A DNA stretch of 64,000 nucleotides from Alphaproteobacteria bacterium (lineage in GTDB: Bacteria; Pseudomonadota; Alphaproteobacteria; UBA8366), in assembly GCA_009377445.1 (NCBI GenBank), contig WHUA01000015.1:1-64000 (forward strand). The letters run 5' to 3'. Under the pieces are notes generated by a model, which saw only the letters and a program-made list of their open reading frames with translations, made no database searches and was not told the origin of the DNA. The position numbers and the translations under genes were made by a program. Position 1 is the first letter of the stretch. Each line of letters begins with the position of its first letter. Positions 34,102-45,490 of this stretch are shown here, one piece after another.

Positions 34102-34607
34102 CGCCGCTGCCGGCGCCGCTCGGCGGCCGCGAGCTCGTGGCCTGGCGGCTGGATCAGGCGGTCTATTCCGCGGCCTGGGACAGCGGCGAAGGCGCCTTCC
34201 GGTTTGGCGGCCGCTGGAACAGCCGGGGCGTTCGGGCCGTTTATTGCTCGATCGACCCGGCGACGGCCATCCTCGAAGTTGCGGTGCACAAGGGCTTCCG
34301 GGCGCTGGATACCGTTCCGCATGTTTTGACGTCGATGACCGTCGCCGAGCCCGCCAGCATTCAGGTCGTGGACCCTGCATCGTTGCCGAACCTTAACTGG
34401 CTGCGTCCAGGAATTCCCGGCGCCGGCCAGCAGGAGTTCGGAGACGGCTTGCTTGCAGCACATGAATTCATTGCGATCCCCAGCGCGGTTTCTTCACATA
34501 GCTGGAATCTGATTTTCGGCGTTTCGCGCACAGCCGGGGCGTATACCCTCCGGTCGCAAGAGCCGTTTGCGCTCGACACGCGGCTTCATCCTCCGCGAGG
34601 GATATGA
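34098..34607 (+). CDS. RES-domain toxin (NAD-degrading type)
   Basis: It is the toxin of a RES-Xre type II pair, 169 residues. Characteristic segments are WRLDQAVYSAAWDSGEGAFRFGGRWNSRG and RAVYCSIDPATAILEV, with the conserved Arg, Ser and Glu of the RES fold. Family members deplete NAD by hydrolysis or phosphorolysis and arrest growth. It overlaps the antitoxin by four bases. No other mobile-element gene is beside it. Confidence 0.9.
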   Translation: MTPLPAPLGGRELVAWRLDQAVYSAAWDSGEGAFRFGGRWNSRGVRAVYCSIDPATAILEVAVHKGFRALDTVPHVLTSMTVAEPASIQVVDPASLPNLNWLRPGIPGAGQQEFGDGLLAAHEFIAIPSAVSSHSWNLIFGVSRTAGAYTLRSQEPFALDTRLHPPRGI

Positions 34608-34688
34608 GACGATCGCTTGGGCCGCCACAGTTGCCACGCCCTCGAAAATCCGTATTGATCATGCAAGCATCACGATAGGGAGAGACCC

Positions 34689-35327
34689 ATGTTCTACGAT
34701 CCGGACGTAAAGCGCTCGCACGGCCTGCCGCACGATCCGTTCAAGGCGCTGGTCGCACCGCGGCCGATCGGCTGGATCAGCACGGTCGACAAGCAGGGTA
34801 ACGTCAACCTGGCGCCCTACAGCTTCTTCAACGCGGTCTGCTACAACCCCTGCATCGTGATGTTCGCGGCGAGCGGCCTGGCGGACGACCCGATGAAGCA
34901 TTCCTGGCGCAACGCCGAGGAGACCGGCGAGTTCGTCTGCAACATCGTCTCCGAGGCGCTGAAGGACCCGATGAACATGACGTCCGCGCATGTCGCGCGC
35001 GGCGTCGACGAGTTCAAGCTCGCCGGGCTGACGCCCGAGCCGTCGGTCAAGGTCAAGCCGCCCCGCGTCAAGGAGGCGCCGGCGCATCTCGAATGCAAAT
35101 ACCTCAAGACGGTGGTGTTCGAGAGCGAGCAGAAGTTCCAGAGCCACGGCGTCGTCTTCGGCCATGTCGTCGGCATCCACATCAAGGACGAGGTGATCGT
35201 GAACGGCCTCGTCGACGTGCTGAAGTTCCGCCCCGTCGCCCGCCTCGGCTACATGGACTACACCGTGGTCGACAGCGTCTTCAGCATGGGCCGCCCGGAC
35301 GCGAAGATCCCGAAGGCGGCGGAGTAG
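34689..35327 (+). CDS. Flavin reductase-like FMN-binding protein
   Basis: This is a split-barrel flavin-binding protein of 212 residues. The flavin site is VAPRPIGWISTVDKQGNVNLAPYSFFNAV, the standard pattern of the flavoprotein oxygenase/flavin reductase family. It may supply reduced FMN to a monooxygenase, but none is encoded nearby. GGGAGAG lies a few bases before the ATG. Confidence 0.88.
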   Translation: MFYDPDVKRSHGLPHDPFKALVAPRPIGWISTVDKQGNVNLAPYSFFNAVCYNPCIVMFAASGLADDPMKHSWRNAEETGEFVCNIVSEALKDPMNMTSAHVARGVDEFKLAGLTPEPSVKVKPPRVKEAPAHLECKYLKTVVFESEQKFQSHGVVFGHVVGIHIKDEVIVNGLVDVLKFRPVARLGYMDYTVVDSVFSMGRPDAKIPKAAE

Positions 35328-35361
35328 CTCGGGAGGTTTGGTGCGGGAGGAGAGACAGTGC

Positions 35362-35438
35362 CCTCGTCCTGAGCCTGTCGAAGGACGAGTACGCACCGGC
35401 CGCCGAGCCACTCGTGCTTCGACAAGCTCAGCATGAGG
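35362..35438. repeat. Palindromic intergenic element, copy E
   Basis: Here the CCTGAGCCTGTCGAAGG arm comes first (35366-35384) and the CTTCGACAAGCTCAG arm second (35417-35431), the reverse order to most copies. The spacer is GC-rich rather than AT-rich. Confidence 0.75.
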
Positions 35439-35612
35439 GAGAGGTTGGCGCTGAAGGAGAGGATGTGGACCTCGTCCTCCGTCGTTGCCATTTCCACCGA
35501 CATGCCGCCGCATGCTACCCTACATCTCTCGCTCGCCGGCAAACGGCAAACACAAGCCGGAGCGACGTGCGGACCGGGAGCCGAACTCACCAGGAAGAGC
35601 CTGCCGCCTGCC

Positions 35613-37730
35613 ATGACCGACATCATCGCGTCCGCCAAGACGCTTCGACCCATGCTCGAGCCGCGCGCCGTCGCGGTGCTGGGCGCATCCGACGACCCCA
35701 CCAAGATCGGCGGCGTGCCGCTGCGCTACCTCCGCGATTACGGCTTCGCCGGCAAGGTGTACGCGGTCAATCCGACGCGCGACACCGTGCAGGGCATGCC
35801 GTCCTACAAGTCGCTGGCCGAGATCGACGGGCCCGTGGACATGGCGATCATGTCGGTGCCCGCGAAGCTCGCGATCGAGACGGCCGAGGCCGCGGCGAAG
35901 AAAGGCGTCAAGGCGCTCTGCACCTTCACCTCGGGCTTCTCCGAGGTCGGCGAGGAAGGCCGCCGCATGCAGCGCCGGCTCGCCGATATCGCGCGCGAAT
36001 CCGGCATGCGCATCCTCGGCCCCAACTGCCTCGGCTATTTCAACGCGCGCACGAAGCTCTATGCGACCTTCAGCACCAGCATCGACCACGGCCAGCCGCG
36101 CGTCGGCAACGTCGGGCTGGTGAGCCAGAGCGGCGCGTTCGGCAGCCACTGCTTCGTGCTCGGCCGCGAGCGCGGGCTCGGCTACAGCGCCTGCATCACG
36201 ACCGGCAACGAGGTCGACATCACGGTCGCCGAGAGCCTCGCCTACCTCGCGATGGACGACGAGACCGAGGTGCTGGCCTGCTACATGGAAGGCTGCAAGG
36301 ACGGCGAGCAATTCATCCAGGCGCTGGCGCTCGCCTACGAGCGCGGCAAGCCGGTGGTCATCCAGAAGGTCGGTCGCTCCGAAGTCGGCACCGAGGCGGC
36401 GGCCTCGCACACAGCGTCGCTGACCGGCGCGGACAAGGTCTACGACGCCGTGTTCGAGCGCTACAACGCGTTCCGCGCGCAGACGCCGTCCGAGCTGATC
36501 GACATCGCCTACATGCTGAGCGGCATGCGCCGGTCGGGCAAGCTGCCCGGCGGCAACAAGGTGGCGGTCGCCACGATCTCCGGCGGCGCGGGCGTCATGA
36601 TGGCGGACGCCGGCGAGGAAGCCGGGCTCGACCTGGCGCCGCTGCCCGAGAAGACGCAGGTCTACCTCAAGGAGCTGGTGCCCTTCGCCGGGACGCGCAA
36701 CCCGGTCGATTTCACCGCGCAGGTCTATAACGACTTCAGCGTCGTGACGAAGAACTTCGACGCGATCTTCCGCGACGGCGGCTACGACGCGGTCATCGGC
36801 TTCTTCAGCTCGCTGCTGTACTCCGAGCGGATGTCGCAGAAGGTGCTGGACGCCCTGCTGCCGGTCCGCAAGGCGTTTCCGGACCGCATCTTCGCGCTCT
36901 CGGTGATCGGGCCGGAGAAGAACCGCCGCCGCTTCGAGGAAGCCGGCTTCCTGCTGCTCGACGATCCCGCGAAAGCCATGCAGACGATCGCCGCGACGCT
37001 CGAGATCGGCCGCGGCTTCGCGCGGGGACGGCGCACAACGCCGGTGGTCGCGAAGGCGCCCTGCCTCCAGCGCCGGCCGTACAACGAGATCGAGGCGAAG
37101 GCGCTGCTGGCGAAGGCCGGCGTTCCCGCCTTGCCGGAACGGCTGGCGGCGAGCGCCGACGACGCCGTGAAGGCCGCGGCGGAAATCGGCTACCCGGTCG
37201 TGCTCAAGATCGTCTCGGCCGATATCCTGCACAAGTCGGATGCGGGCGGCGTGAAGCTCAATCTCGCGAACGACGACGCCGTGCGCCGTGCCTACGACGC
37301 CATCCTCTCCGCCTGCACGGCGGCCTATCCCAAGGCGAAGATCGACGGCGTGCTGGTCGGAAAGATGATATCGGGCGGCGTCGAGGCGATCCTCGGCGTG
37401 CAGCGCGACCCGGTCTTCGGGCCGATCGTCATGTTCGGCCTCGGCGGCATCTTCACCGAGATCATGAAGGACGTGACCTTCCGCCTCGCCCCCTTCGACG
37501 AGGCGGAGGCGCTGGAGATGATTCGCTCGATCAAAGGCTTTCCCTTGCTCGACGGCGCGCGCGGCCGGAAGAAGTGCGACCAGGCGGCGCTGGCGAAGGC
37601 GCTGGCCAATCTCTCGGTCTTCGCCGCCGCGAACCGCGACGTGCTGGCCAGTATCGACATCAACCCCGTCGTCGTGCTGCCGGAGGGCGAAGGCGTCGCC
37701 GCGCTGGACGCAGTGATCCTGACCGTGTGA
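35613..37730 (+). CDS. ADP-forming acyl-CoA synthetase (acetate-CoA ligase family)
   Basis: It is a single-chain NDP-forming ligase of 705 residues that interconverts an acyl-CoA with the free acid and ATP. The N-terminal CoA-binding domain shows AVAVLGASDDPTKIGG, followed by two ligase domains with NVGLVSQSGAFGSH and the phosphohistidine SHTASLTGAD. The C-terminal ATP-grasp domain has EIEAKALLAKAGVP, YPVVLKIVSADILHKSDAGGV and GPIVMFGLGGIFTEI. Closest named relatives include acetate-CoA and pimeloyl/feruloyl-CoA type synthetases; the acid cannot be told. ATG 35613 is used after AGGAAG. Confidence 0.9.
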   Translation: MTDIIASAKTLRPMLEPRAVAVLGASDDPTKIGGVPLRYLRDYGFAGKVYAVNPTRDTVQGMPSYKSLAEIDGPVDMAIMSVPAKLAIETAEAAAKKGVKALCTFTSGFSEVGEEGRRMQRRLADIARESGMRILGPNCLGYFNARTKLYATFSTSIDHGQPRVGNVGLVSQSGAFGSHCFVLGRERGLGYSACITTGNEVDITVAESLAYLAMDDETEVLACYMEGCKDGEQFIQALALAYERGKPVVIQKVGRSEVGTEAAASHTASLTGADKVYDAVFERYNAFRAQTPSELIDIAYMLSGMRRSGKLPGGNKVAVATISGGAGVMMADAGEEAGLDLAPLPEKTQVYLKELVPFAGTRNPVDFTAQVYNDFSVVTKNFDAIFRDGGYDAVIGFFSSLLYSERMSQKVLDALLPVRKAFPDRIFALSVIGPEKNRRRFEEAGFLLLDDPAKAMQTIAATLEIGRGFARGRRTTPVVAKAPCLQRRPYNEIEAKALLAKAGVPALPERLAASADDAVKAAAEIGYPVVLKIVSADILHKSDAGGVKLNLANDDAVRRAYDAILSACTAAYPKAKIDGVLVGKMISGGVEAILGVQRDPVFGPIVMFGLGGIFTEIMKDVTFRLAPFDEAEALEMIRSIKGFPLLDGARGRKKCDQAALAKALANLSVFAAANRDVLASIDINPVVVLPEGEGVAALDAVILTV

Positions 37731-37739
37731 CGAAGAGGA

Positions 37740-38672
37740 TCAGTCGCCGCCCGACCGGATGATCTGGTCCAGCTCCTGGGTCAGCTTGTTGATCTCGAAC
37801 TCCGCCCAGAGCGGCAGGTGATCGCTGATCTCCTTCTTGCCGCCCTTCGGGCTCTTGTCCTGGAACAGCGCCTTGCCGAAGGGGATGACATTGAACTTGC
37901 CGGTGAACTCGAACGAGCTCCGGTTCACCCAGGCGATCTTGTCGAAGGTCTTGTTGCGGGCGAAGTTGGTCATCAAGGCGTCCATGGCCGTCGGCATCAT
38001 GAAGCCCTTCGACTTGAGCGCGTTGAAGAACGCGTCGCCCGCCTCCTCGATATTGAAATCGCCAACGACGAAAAAGTCGCGATCGAATACCTTCGTTCGC
38101 GCGGTCTTCGAGCGCTTGTGGATGAACTCGACGAGCTGGCGTATCTCCTCTTTGCGGAACGCCTTTTCGGCAGCCGTCTTGCCGAAATAAATGTGCGCGC
38201 TGACCAGGACGAAGTCGAACCGCCCCGCCTTGAAGGACGCGCAGTACGGCATACGATGAAGCTGGAAGCCGGTATGCGTATCCGCGGGTACGTTGAAGCC
38301 GATCTCGCAGGCGAGCCCGGTGCTGATCACCGACCGCTTGTCATAGAGAAACGCGAAGCGCTCGCTGTTGCCCGTCGGGTCGGACACGAGGATGTTGTAA
38401 TTTCCCGGCAGCAGGTCCATCAGGCGCGCGAGGCCGGTCAGGTCCGTCTTCACCTCCTGCAACGCGATGATATCGAAGCGCTCGCAGATGTCCGCGATAT
38501 ACTGCAGGGCGCGCGCCGTCTTGTTGTTGGAGAACTGTTGGATATTCCAGGTCGCGATCAACAGGTTCTCGTTGAGCCTCCGGCTCGGCACCTCGAACTC
38601 GCCGCCGTCGGTGTCCAGCAACTCCATCAGCTTCTGCCGTTCCTTGGCGATCAGCACGGCATCGTCCGGCAT
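37740..38672 (-). CDS. Endonuclease/exonuclease/phosphatase-family protein
   Basis: It is a metal-dependent phosphoesterase of 310 residues. The active-site blocks of the EEP fold are ATWNIQQFS, IIALQEVK, VVGDFNIE and SDHLPLWAEF, all present. There is no signal peptide, so it is likely cytoplasmic and could act on DNA or on small phosphate compounds. It is convergent with the acyl-CoA synthetase gene, nine bases from its end. Confidence 0.87.
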   Translation of the reverse strand: MPDDAVLIAKERQKLMELLDTDGGEFEVPSRRLNENLLIATWNIQQFSNNKTARALQYIADICERFDIIALQEVKTDLTGLARLMDLLPGNYNILVSDPTGNSERFAFLYDKRSVISTGLACEIGFNVPADTHTGFQLHRMPYCASFKAGRFDFVLVSAHIYFGKTAAEKAFRKEEIRQLVEFIHKRSKTARTKVFDRDFFVVGDFNIEEAGDAFFNALKSKGFMMPTAMDALMTNFARNKTFDKIAWVNRSSFEFTGKFNVIPFGKALFQDKSPKGGKKEISDHLPLWAEFEINKLTQELDQIIRSGGD

Positions 38673-38766
38673 GGCCTCTCCTCCCCCGTTTCGCGTTATC
38701 CCGTTGCGTCCGCGAAGCGTACTCCAAGCGAAGATGGATTGGCGAAAGGGAATTGACCGGCGGCGC

Positions 38767-39192
38767 CTATTCGCCCGGCATCGCCGGCGGCATGGCCGGG
38801 AACTTCATCAGGCCGGAATCGAGGTGGTCCCAGGCGTGGCCGCGCTCGGTGAAGACCGCGACCGCGGGCTCGAACTGGCTCGGGTCGTCGAGGCTGCCCG
38901 CCGGCAGGAAGACGACATCCGCCATACCGCTGCTCTTCCCGATCACGGGAGAGCCGCAGTTCCGGCAGAAGCCGCGACGCGTCGTACTGCCGCTGTCCGC
39001 CGGGCTCTCATAGAATTTCGGGTCGCCGGTCACCGTCACGGCATCTGCGGGAACGAGCAAGATGGACATATGCCCGGTCCCGCTGAAATGCTGGCAGCCG
39101 CGGCATTGGCAATGGGCGGACACGATGGGCTCTTCGGTACACTCGTAGCGGATCGCGCCGCAGGCGCAGCCGCCGGTTATCGTCTTCGGCAT
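38767..39192 (-). CDS. GFA-family zinc-binding protein
   Basis: This belongs to the glutathione-dependent formaldehyde-activating (Gfa-like/Mss4-like) fold, 141 residues. Zinc ligands are seen as GGCACGAIRY (Cys9, Cys11), CQCRGC (Cys28, 30, 33) and FCRNCGSP. Members are usually annotated by fold only and their activity is rarely known. It is encoded upstream of the EEP gene on the same strand, 94 bases away. Confidence 0.88.
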   Translation of the reverse strand: MPKTITGGCACGAIRYECTEEPIVSAHCQCRGCQHFSGTGHMSILLVPADAVTVTGDPKFYESPADSGSTTRRGFCRNCGSPVIGKSSGMADVVFLPAGSLDDPSQFEPAVAVFTERGHAWDHLDSGLMKFPAMPPAMPGE

Positions 39193-39214
39193 CGCTTATT
39201 CTCCTCCGCTGCGT

Positions 39215-39296
39215 GTAGCCCGGATGGCGCGCAGCGTAATCCGGGAAAGTTCCCGCCGCCACCCCCCGGATTGCGCTGCGCTCCATCCGGGCTACG
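39215..39296. repeat. TAGCCCGGAT palindromic repeat
   Basis: Arms 39215-39245 (GTAGCCCGGATG start) and 39266-39296 (CATCCGGGCTAC end) are inverted to each other with few mismatches. This family is widespread in proteobacterial intergenic DNA. It sits between the divergent GFA and aconitase genes. Confidence 0.8.
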
Positions 39297-39400
39297 AAAA
39301 TATTCTCTTCTCAATTACGCATATTAATTAATTTTACTGACGAACAAGGATCGGCAAGTATCCGCCGCGCAAGGCCGAAACGGCCATCGGAAGGGACAGC

Positions 39401-42067
<2,667 letters not shown>

Positions 42068-42392
42068 GCGTCGGCTTGATTGACTGGCGGAAACCAAAGA
42101 AAAGCCGTCATTCGCCGACTTGATCGGCGAATCCCAGACCGGGGCGACGTGCCATGGGCATCCCGGTCAAGCCGGGGCAATCGCCTTTGCGCATCTTGCA
42201 CGAATGCCGTGCGTCCTTCGACAAGCTCAGGATGAGGGGAAATCTTCGTGGCATTGAGAAAAAACCTCATGCTGAGCCTGTCGAAGCACGCACCCCGCTT
42301 GCCCCAATCGCCGCGAGCACTCTCAAATGCGATTCCCCTGCGGTCAAGCCGGGGTGCGACGACCATCTGGGATCTGCCGCTAAGCCCCAGCC
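42068..42392. repeat. Composite of several hairpin repeats downstream of aconitase
   Basis: No gene is supported here. In order it holds a hairpin ATTCGCCGA/TCGGCGAAT (42110-42132), a CCCGGTCAAGCCGGG hairpin (about 42163-42177), copy D of the main palindromic element (arms about 42209-42238 and 42271-42288), and another GGTCAAGCCGGGG sequence (about 42344). Copy D with its flanks matches copy A at 2222-2362 in reverse complement, spacer included. The first hairpin could serve as the aconitase terminator. Confidence 0.8.
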
Positions 42393-43310
42393 CTACACCG
42401 GGTCCCAGCTAAACACATCGGCCGACACCTCGAGCGGGTACATATGCGACTGGAAGGCCGGGATCGCCTGTTCGGCGATCATCTCCGGCGTCCAGCCGTC
42501 GTTGCGCTGCACGGCGCGGAGCGGCCGCGGCTGGCTGAACAGGAAGATCTCGTTGTTGCGCACGCCGAAAATCTGGCCCGAGACATTCGCCTTGTCCGCC
42601 GCGTGGCTGCACAGGTAGACCGCCATCGGCGCGATCTTCTCGGGCGTCATCTGCTTCAGCTTCTCGACCCGCGCCTGCGCTTCGGGCGTGTTGACGGGGA
42701 TCGAGCCGATCATGCGGCTCCAGGCGAAGGGCGAGATACAGTTCGACCGCACGCGGAAGCGCGCCATGTCGAGCGCGATCGACTTGGACAGCCCCATGAT
42801 GCCGAGCTTCGCCGCCGAATAGTTCGCCTGTCCCACGTTGCCGACCAGGCCCGAGGTCGAAGTCATGTGGACGTAGCAGCCGCTGCTCTGCTTGCGGAAG
42901 TGCGGCGCGGCGGCGCGGCTGACGTAGAAACTGCCGTTCAGATGCACGTCGATGACGCCGTGCCACATCTCGTCGGTCATCTTGTGGAAGATGCCGTCGC
43001 GCAGGATGCCGGCATTGTTCACCACGGCATCGATCCGGCCGAAGCTGTCGAGCGCGTTCTCGACGATGCGCGCGGCGGATTTGGGATCGGACACGCTGTC
43101 GGTGTTGACCACCGCCTCGCCGCCCTTGGCGCGGATCATCTCGGCGACCTCGTTGGCCGGTCCCTTGTCCGCCCCCTCGCCCTCGACCGAGCCGCCGATG
43201 TCGTTGATCACCACCTTCGCCCCGTGCGCCGCCATGAGCAGCGCAAAGCCGCGCCCGATGCCGCGCCCCGCGCCGGTGACGACGACGACCTTCCCTTCGA
43301 CCATTGCCAT
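42393..43310 (-). CDS. Short-chain dehydrogenase (3-hydroxyacyl-CoA dehydrogenase type)
   Basis: It is an NAD(P)-dependent oxidoreductase of about 305 residues. The cofactor loop is VTGAGRGIGRGFAL, NNAGILRDG follows, and the catalytic site is SGLVGNVGQANYSAAK. The insertion INDIGGSVEGEG and the C-terminal extension place it near the dehydrogenase part of peroxisomal-type multifunctional enzyme 2, which acts on 3-hydroxyacyl-CoA. I use ATG 43310 (MAMVEGKVVVV); 43340 is possible. It is convergent with aconitase. Confidence 0.85.
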   Translation of the reverse strand: MAMVEGKVVVVTGAGRGIGRGFALLMAAHGAKVVINDIGGSVEGEGADKGPANEVAEMIRAKGGEAVVNTDSVSDPKSAARIVENALDSFGRIDAVVNNAGILRDGIFHKMTDEMWHGVIDVHLNGSFYVSRAAAPHFRKQSSGCYVHMTSTSGLVGNVGQANYSAAKLGIMGLSKSIALDMARFRVRSNCISPFAWSRMIGSIPVNTPEAQARVEKLKQMTPEKIAPMAVYLCSHAADKANVSGQIFGVRNNEIFLFSQPRPLRAVQRNDGWTPEMIAEQAIPAFQSHMYPLEVSADVFSWDPV

Positions 43311-43529
43311 TGCCTTCGATCCCTTGTCCTGCCTGTGCATGTCTCCGATGCCGGAGAGCGGAAAACCGCCCTTTCAGCCCCGTCCCGATCCTAGGCGGCG
43401 CACCGCCGGGTGGCAACGGCGCACGCTTCCCACCCTCCTCGTTGACACCGCCCGAACGCCGCGCCTACCGTTGACCCGCCGCACGACAATCACGAAAATC
43501 CGGAACAGCTTTCGCTCACGGGAGGAACC

Positions 43530-45266
43530 ATGGCGCGCTCGGGAAAACGCAAGAAGCCGGAAGAACTGCGCAGCTACCAGTGGTACGGGGTCAACGACCT
43601 GCACGGCTTCGGGCACCGCTCGCGCACCAAGCAGATGGGCTATGCCAAGGAGGATTTCGCCGGCAAGCCGGTGATCGCCGTGATCAATACGTGGAGCGAG
43701 ATCAACCAGTGCCATTCGCACTTCAAGCAGCGCGCCGAGGAGGTCAAGCGCGGCGTCTGGCAGGCGGGCGGCTTCCCGGTCGAGCTGCCGGCGATGTCGC
43801 TGTCCGAGCCCTTCGTCAAGCCGTCGACCATGCTCTACCGCAACATGCTGGCCATGGAGTCCGAGGAGCTGCTGCGCAGCCACCCGATGGACGGTGCCGT
43901 GCTGATGGGCGGTTGCGACAAGACCACGCCCGCGCTCCTGATGGCAGCGGCGAGCATGAACATCCCCGCCGTGTTCCTGCCCGCCGGACCGATGCTGCGC
44001 GGCAACTGGCACGGCAACACGCTGGGCTCCGGCACCGACACCTGGAAATACTGGGCCGAGCTGCGCGCCGGCACGATCACCCAGGACGATTGGGAGGAGA
44101 TCGAGGGCGGCATCGCCCGCTCGCCCGGCCACTGCATGACCATGGGCACGGCGTCCACGATGACTTCGGTGGCCGAGGCGCTCGGCATGACCATGCCCGG
44201 CGCGGCCTCCATCCCGGCCGCGGATTCCAACCACCCGCGCATGGCGACGGCGAGCGGCCGGCGCATCGTCGAGATGGTGTGGCAGGACCTGAAGCCGCGC
44301 GACATCATGAGCCTGAAGGCGATCGAGAACGCCATCGTCACGGTGATGACCCTGGGCGGCTCGACCAATGCGGCGATCCACATCCTCGCCATCGCCGCGC
44401 GCAACGGCCATGAGATCGACCTCGAGCTGCTCGACAAGCTGTCGCGCACCACGCCGGTGCTGGCCGACCTGCGCCCGTCCGGCCGCTTCCTGATGGAGGA
44501 TTTCTACTACGCGGGCGGGCTGCGCGGCCTGCTCAACCGGCTGCGCGACCACCTGCACCTCGACTGCGTCACCGCCAACGGCAAGACGCTGGGCGAGAAC
44601 CTGGACGGCGCGGAAGTCTTCAACGACGAGGTCATCCGCCCGCTGAGCAAGCCGCTCTCCGACGAGGGCGGCCTCGTCGTCCTGCGCGGCAATCTCGCGC
44701 CCGGCGGCGCGGTCATCAAGCACACCGCCGCCGATCCGCGCTTCCACAAGCATGCCGGCCCGGCCGTCGTGTTCGACAGCCATATGGACCTGCTGAAGCG
44801 CATCGACGACGAGAGCCTCAACGTAACCGCCGACTCCGTCCTGGTGATGAAGAACGCCGGCCCGGTCGGCGGCCCCGGCATGCCGGAATGGGGCATGCTG
44901 CCTATCCCGAAGAAGCTGCTGCAGCAGGGCGTGCGCGACATGGTGCGCATCTCGGATGCGCGCATGAGCGGCACCTCCTACGGCACCTGCGTCCTGCACG
45001 TCGCGCCGGAAGCGTTCGTCGGCGGGCCGTTGGCGCTGGTGCAGGACGGCGACATGATCGAGCTCGACATCTTCGGCCGCACCCTCGACCTCAAGGTAAG
45101 CGAGGCGGAGCTGGCCGAGCGCCGCAAAAGATGGAAAGCGCCGAAGCCCCATTATCCTAGGGGTTACGGCTGGATGTTCACCCAGCACATCGAGCAGGCG
45201 GACAAGGGCTGCGACTTCGACTTCCTGCGCTCAGCCGAGGCAATGCCGGAGCCGGAGGTGCATTGA
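43530..45266 (+). CDS. IlvD/Edd-family dehydratase (probably a sugar-acid dehydratase)
   Basis: It is an iron-sulfur dehydratase of 578 residues. Cluster ligands are in MGGCDKTTPA and GHCMTMGTAST, and the C-terminal SDARMSGTSYGTCVLHVAPEA is intact. The sequence is closer to L-arabinonate/D-xylonate-type dehydratases than to the branched-chain IlvD proteins, judging by PLSKPLSDEGGLVVLRGNLAPGG and the VAPEA ending. The 2-hydroxyacid dehydrogenase that follows on the same strand would suit a sugar-acid route, but the pair is separated by a palindromic element. GGGAGGAACC precedes the ATG. Confidence 0.86.
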   Translation: MARSGKRKKPEELRSYQWYGVNDLHGFGHRSRTKQMGYAKEDFAGKPVIAVINTWSEINQCHSHFKQRAEEVKRGVWQAGGFPVELPAMSLSEPFVKPSTMLYRNMLAMESEELLRSHPMDGAVLMGGCDKTTPALLMAAASMNIPAVFLPAGPMLRGNWHGNTLGSGTDTWKYWAELRAGTITQDDWEEIEGGIARSPGHCMTMGTASTMTSVAEALGMTMPGAASIPAADSNHPRMATASGRRIVEMVWQDLKPRDIMSLKAIENAIVTVMTLGGSTNAAIHILAIAARNGHEIDLELLDKLSRTTPVLADLRPSGRFLMEDFYYAGGLRGLLNRLRDHLHLDCVTANGKTLGENLDGAEVFNDEVIRPLSKPLSDEGGLVVLRGNLAPGGAVIKHTAADPRFHKHAGPAVVFDSHMDLLKRIDDESLNVTADSVLVMKNAGPVGGPGMPEWGMLPIPKKLLQQGVRDMVRISDARMSGTSYGTCVLHVAPEAFVGGPLALVQDGDMIELDIFGRTLDLKVSEAELAERRKRWKAPKPHYPRGYGWMFTQHIEQADKGCDFDFLRSAEAMPEPEVH

Positions 45267-45280
45267 GGGGAAACGGAGGG

Positions 45281-45402
45281 GCCGAGCCGCTCATGCTTCG
45301 ACAGGCTCAGCATGAGGATCTATATATTATAGATCAATAAGATAGACCTCATCCTGAGCCTCCTCATCCCGAGCCTGTCGAGGGACGAAGGATGAGTACG
45401 CT
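45281..45402. repeat. Palindromic intergenic element, copy F (with an extra arm)
   Basis: The CTTCGACAGGCTCAG arm (45296-45310) is followed by an AT-rich spacer with TAGATCAATAA, then CCTCATCCTGAGCC and a second, partly repeated arm CCTCATCCCGAGCCTGTCGA. The doubled right arm suggests slippage or insertion of one arm into another. Confidence 0.8.
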
Positions 45403-45490
45403 CCAGCCTCCGCATTCCCCGTTGCTCCGGCGCACGTCGCAGTATTCAATACGAAGAATTACAACCTCGCATTTCTGAGGCGCCCCACCC

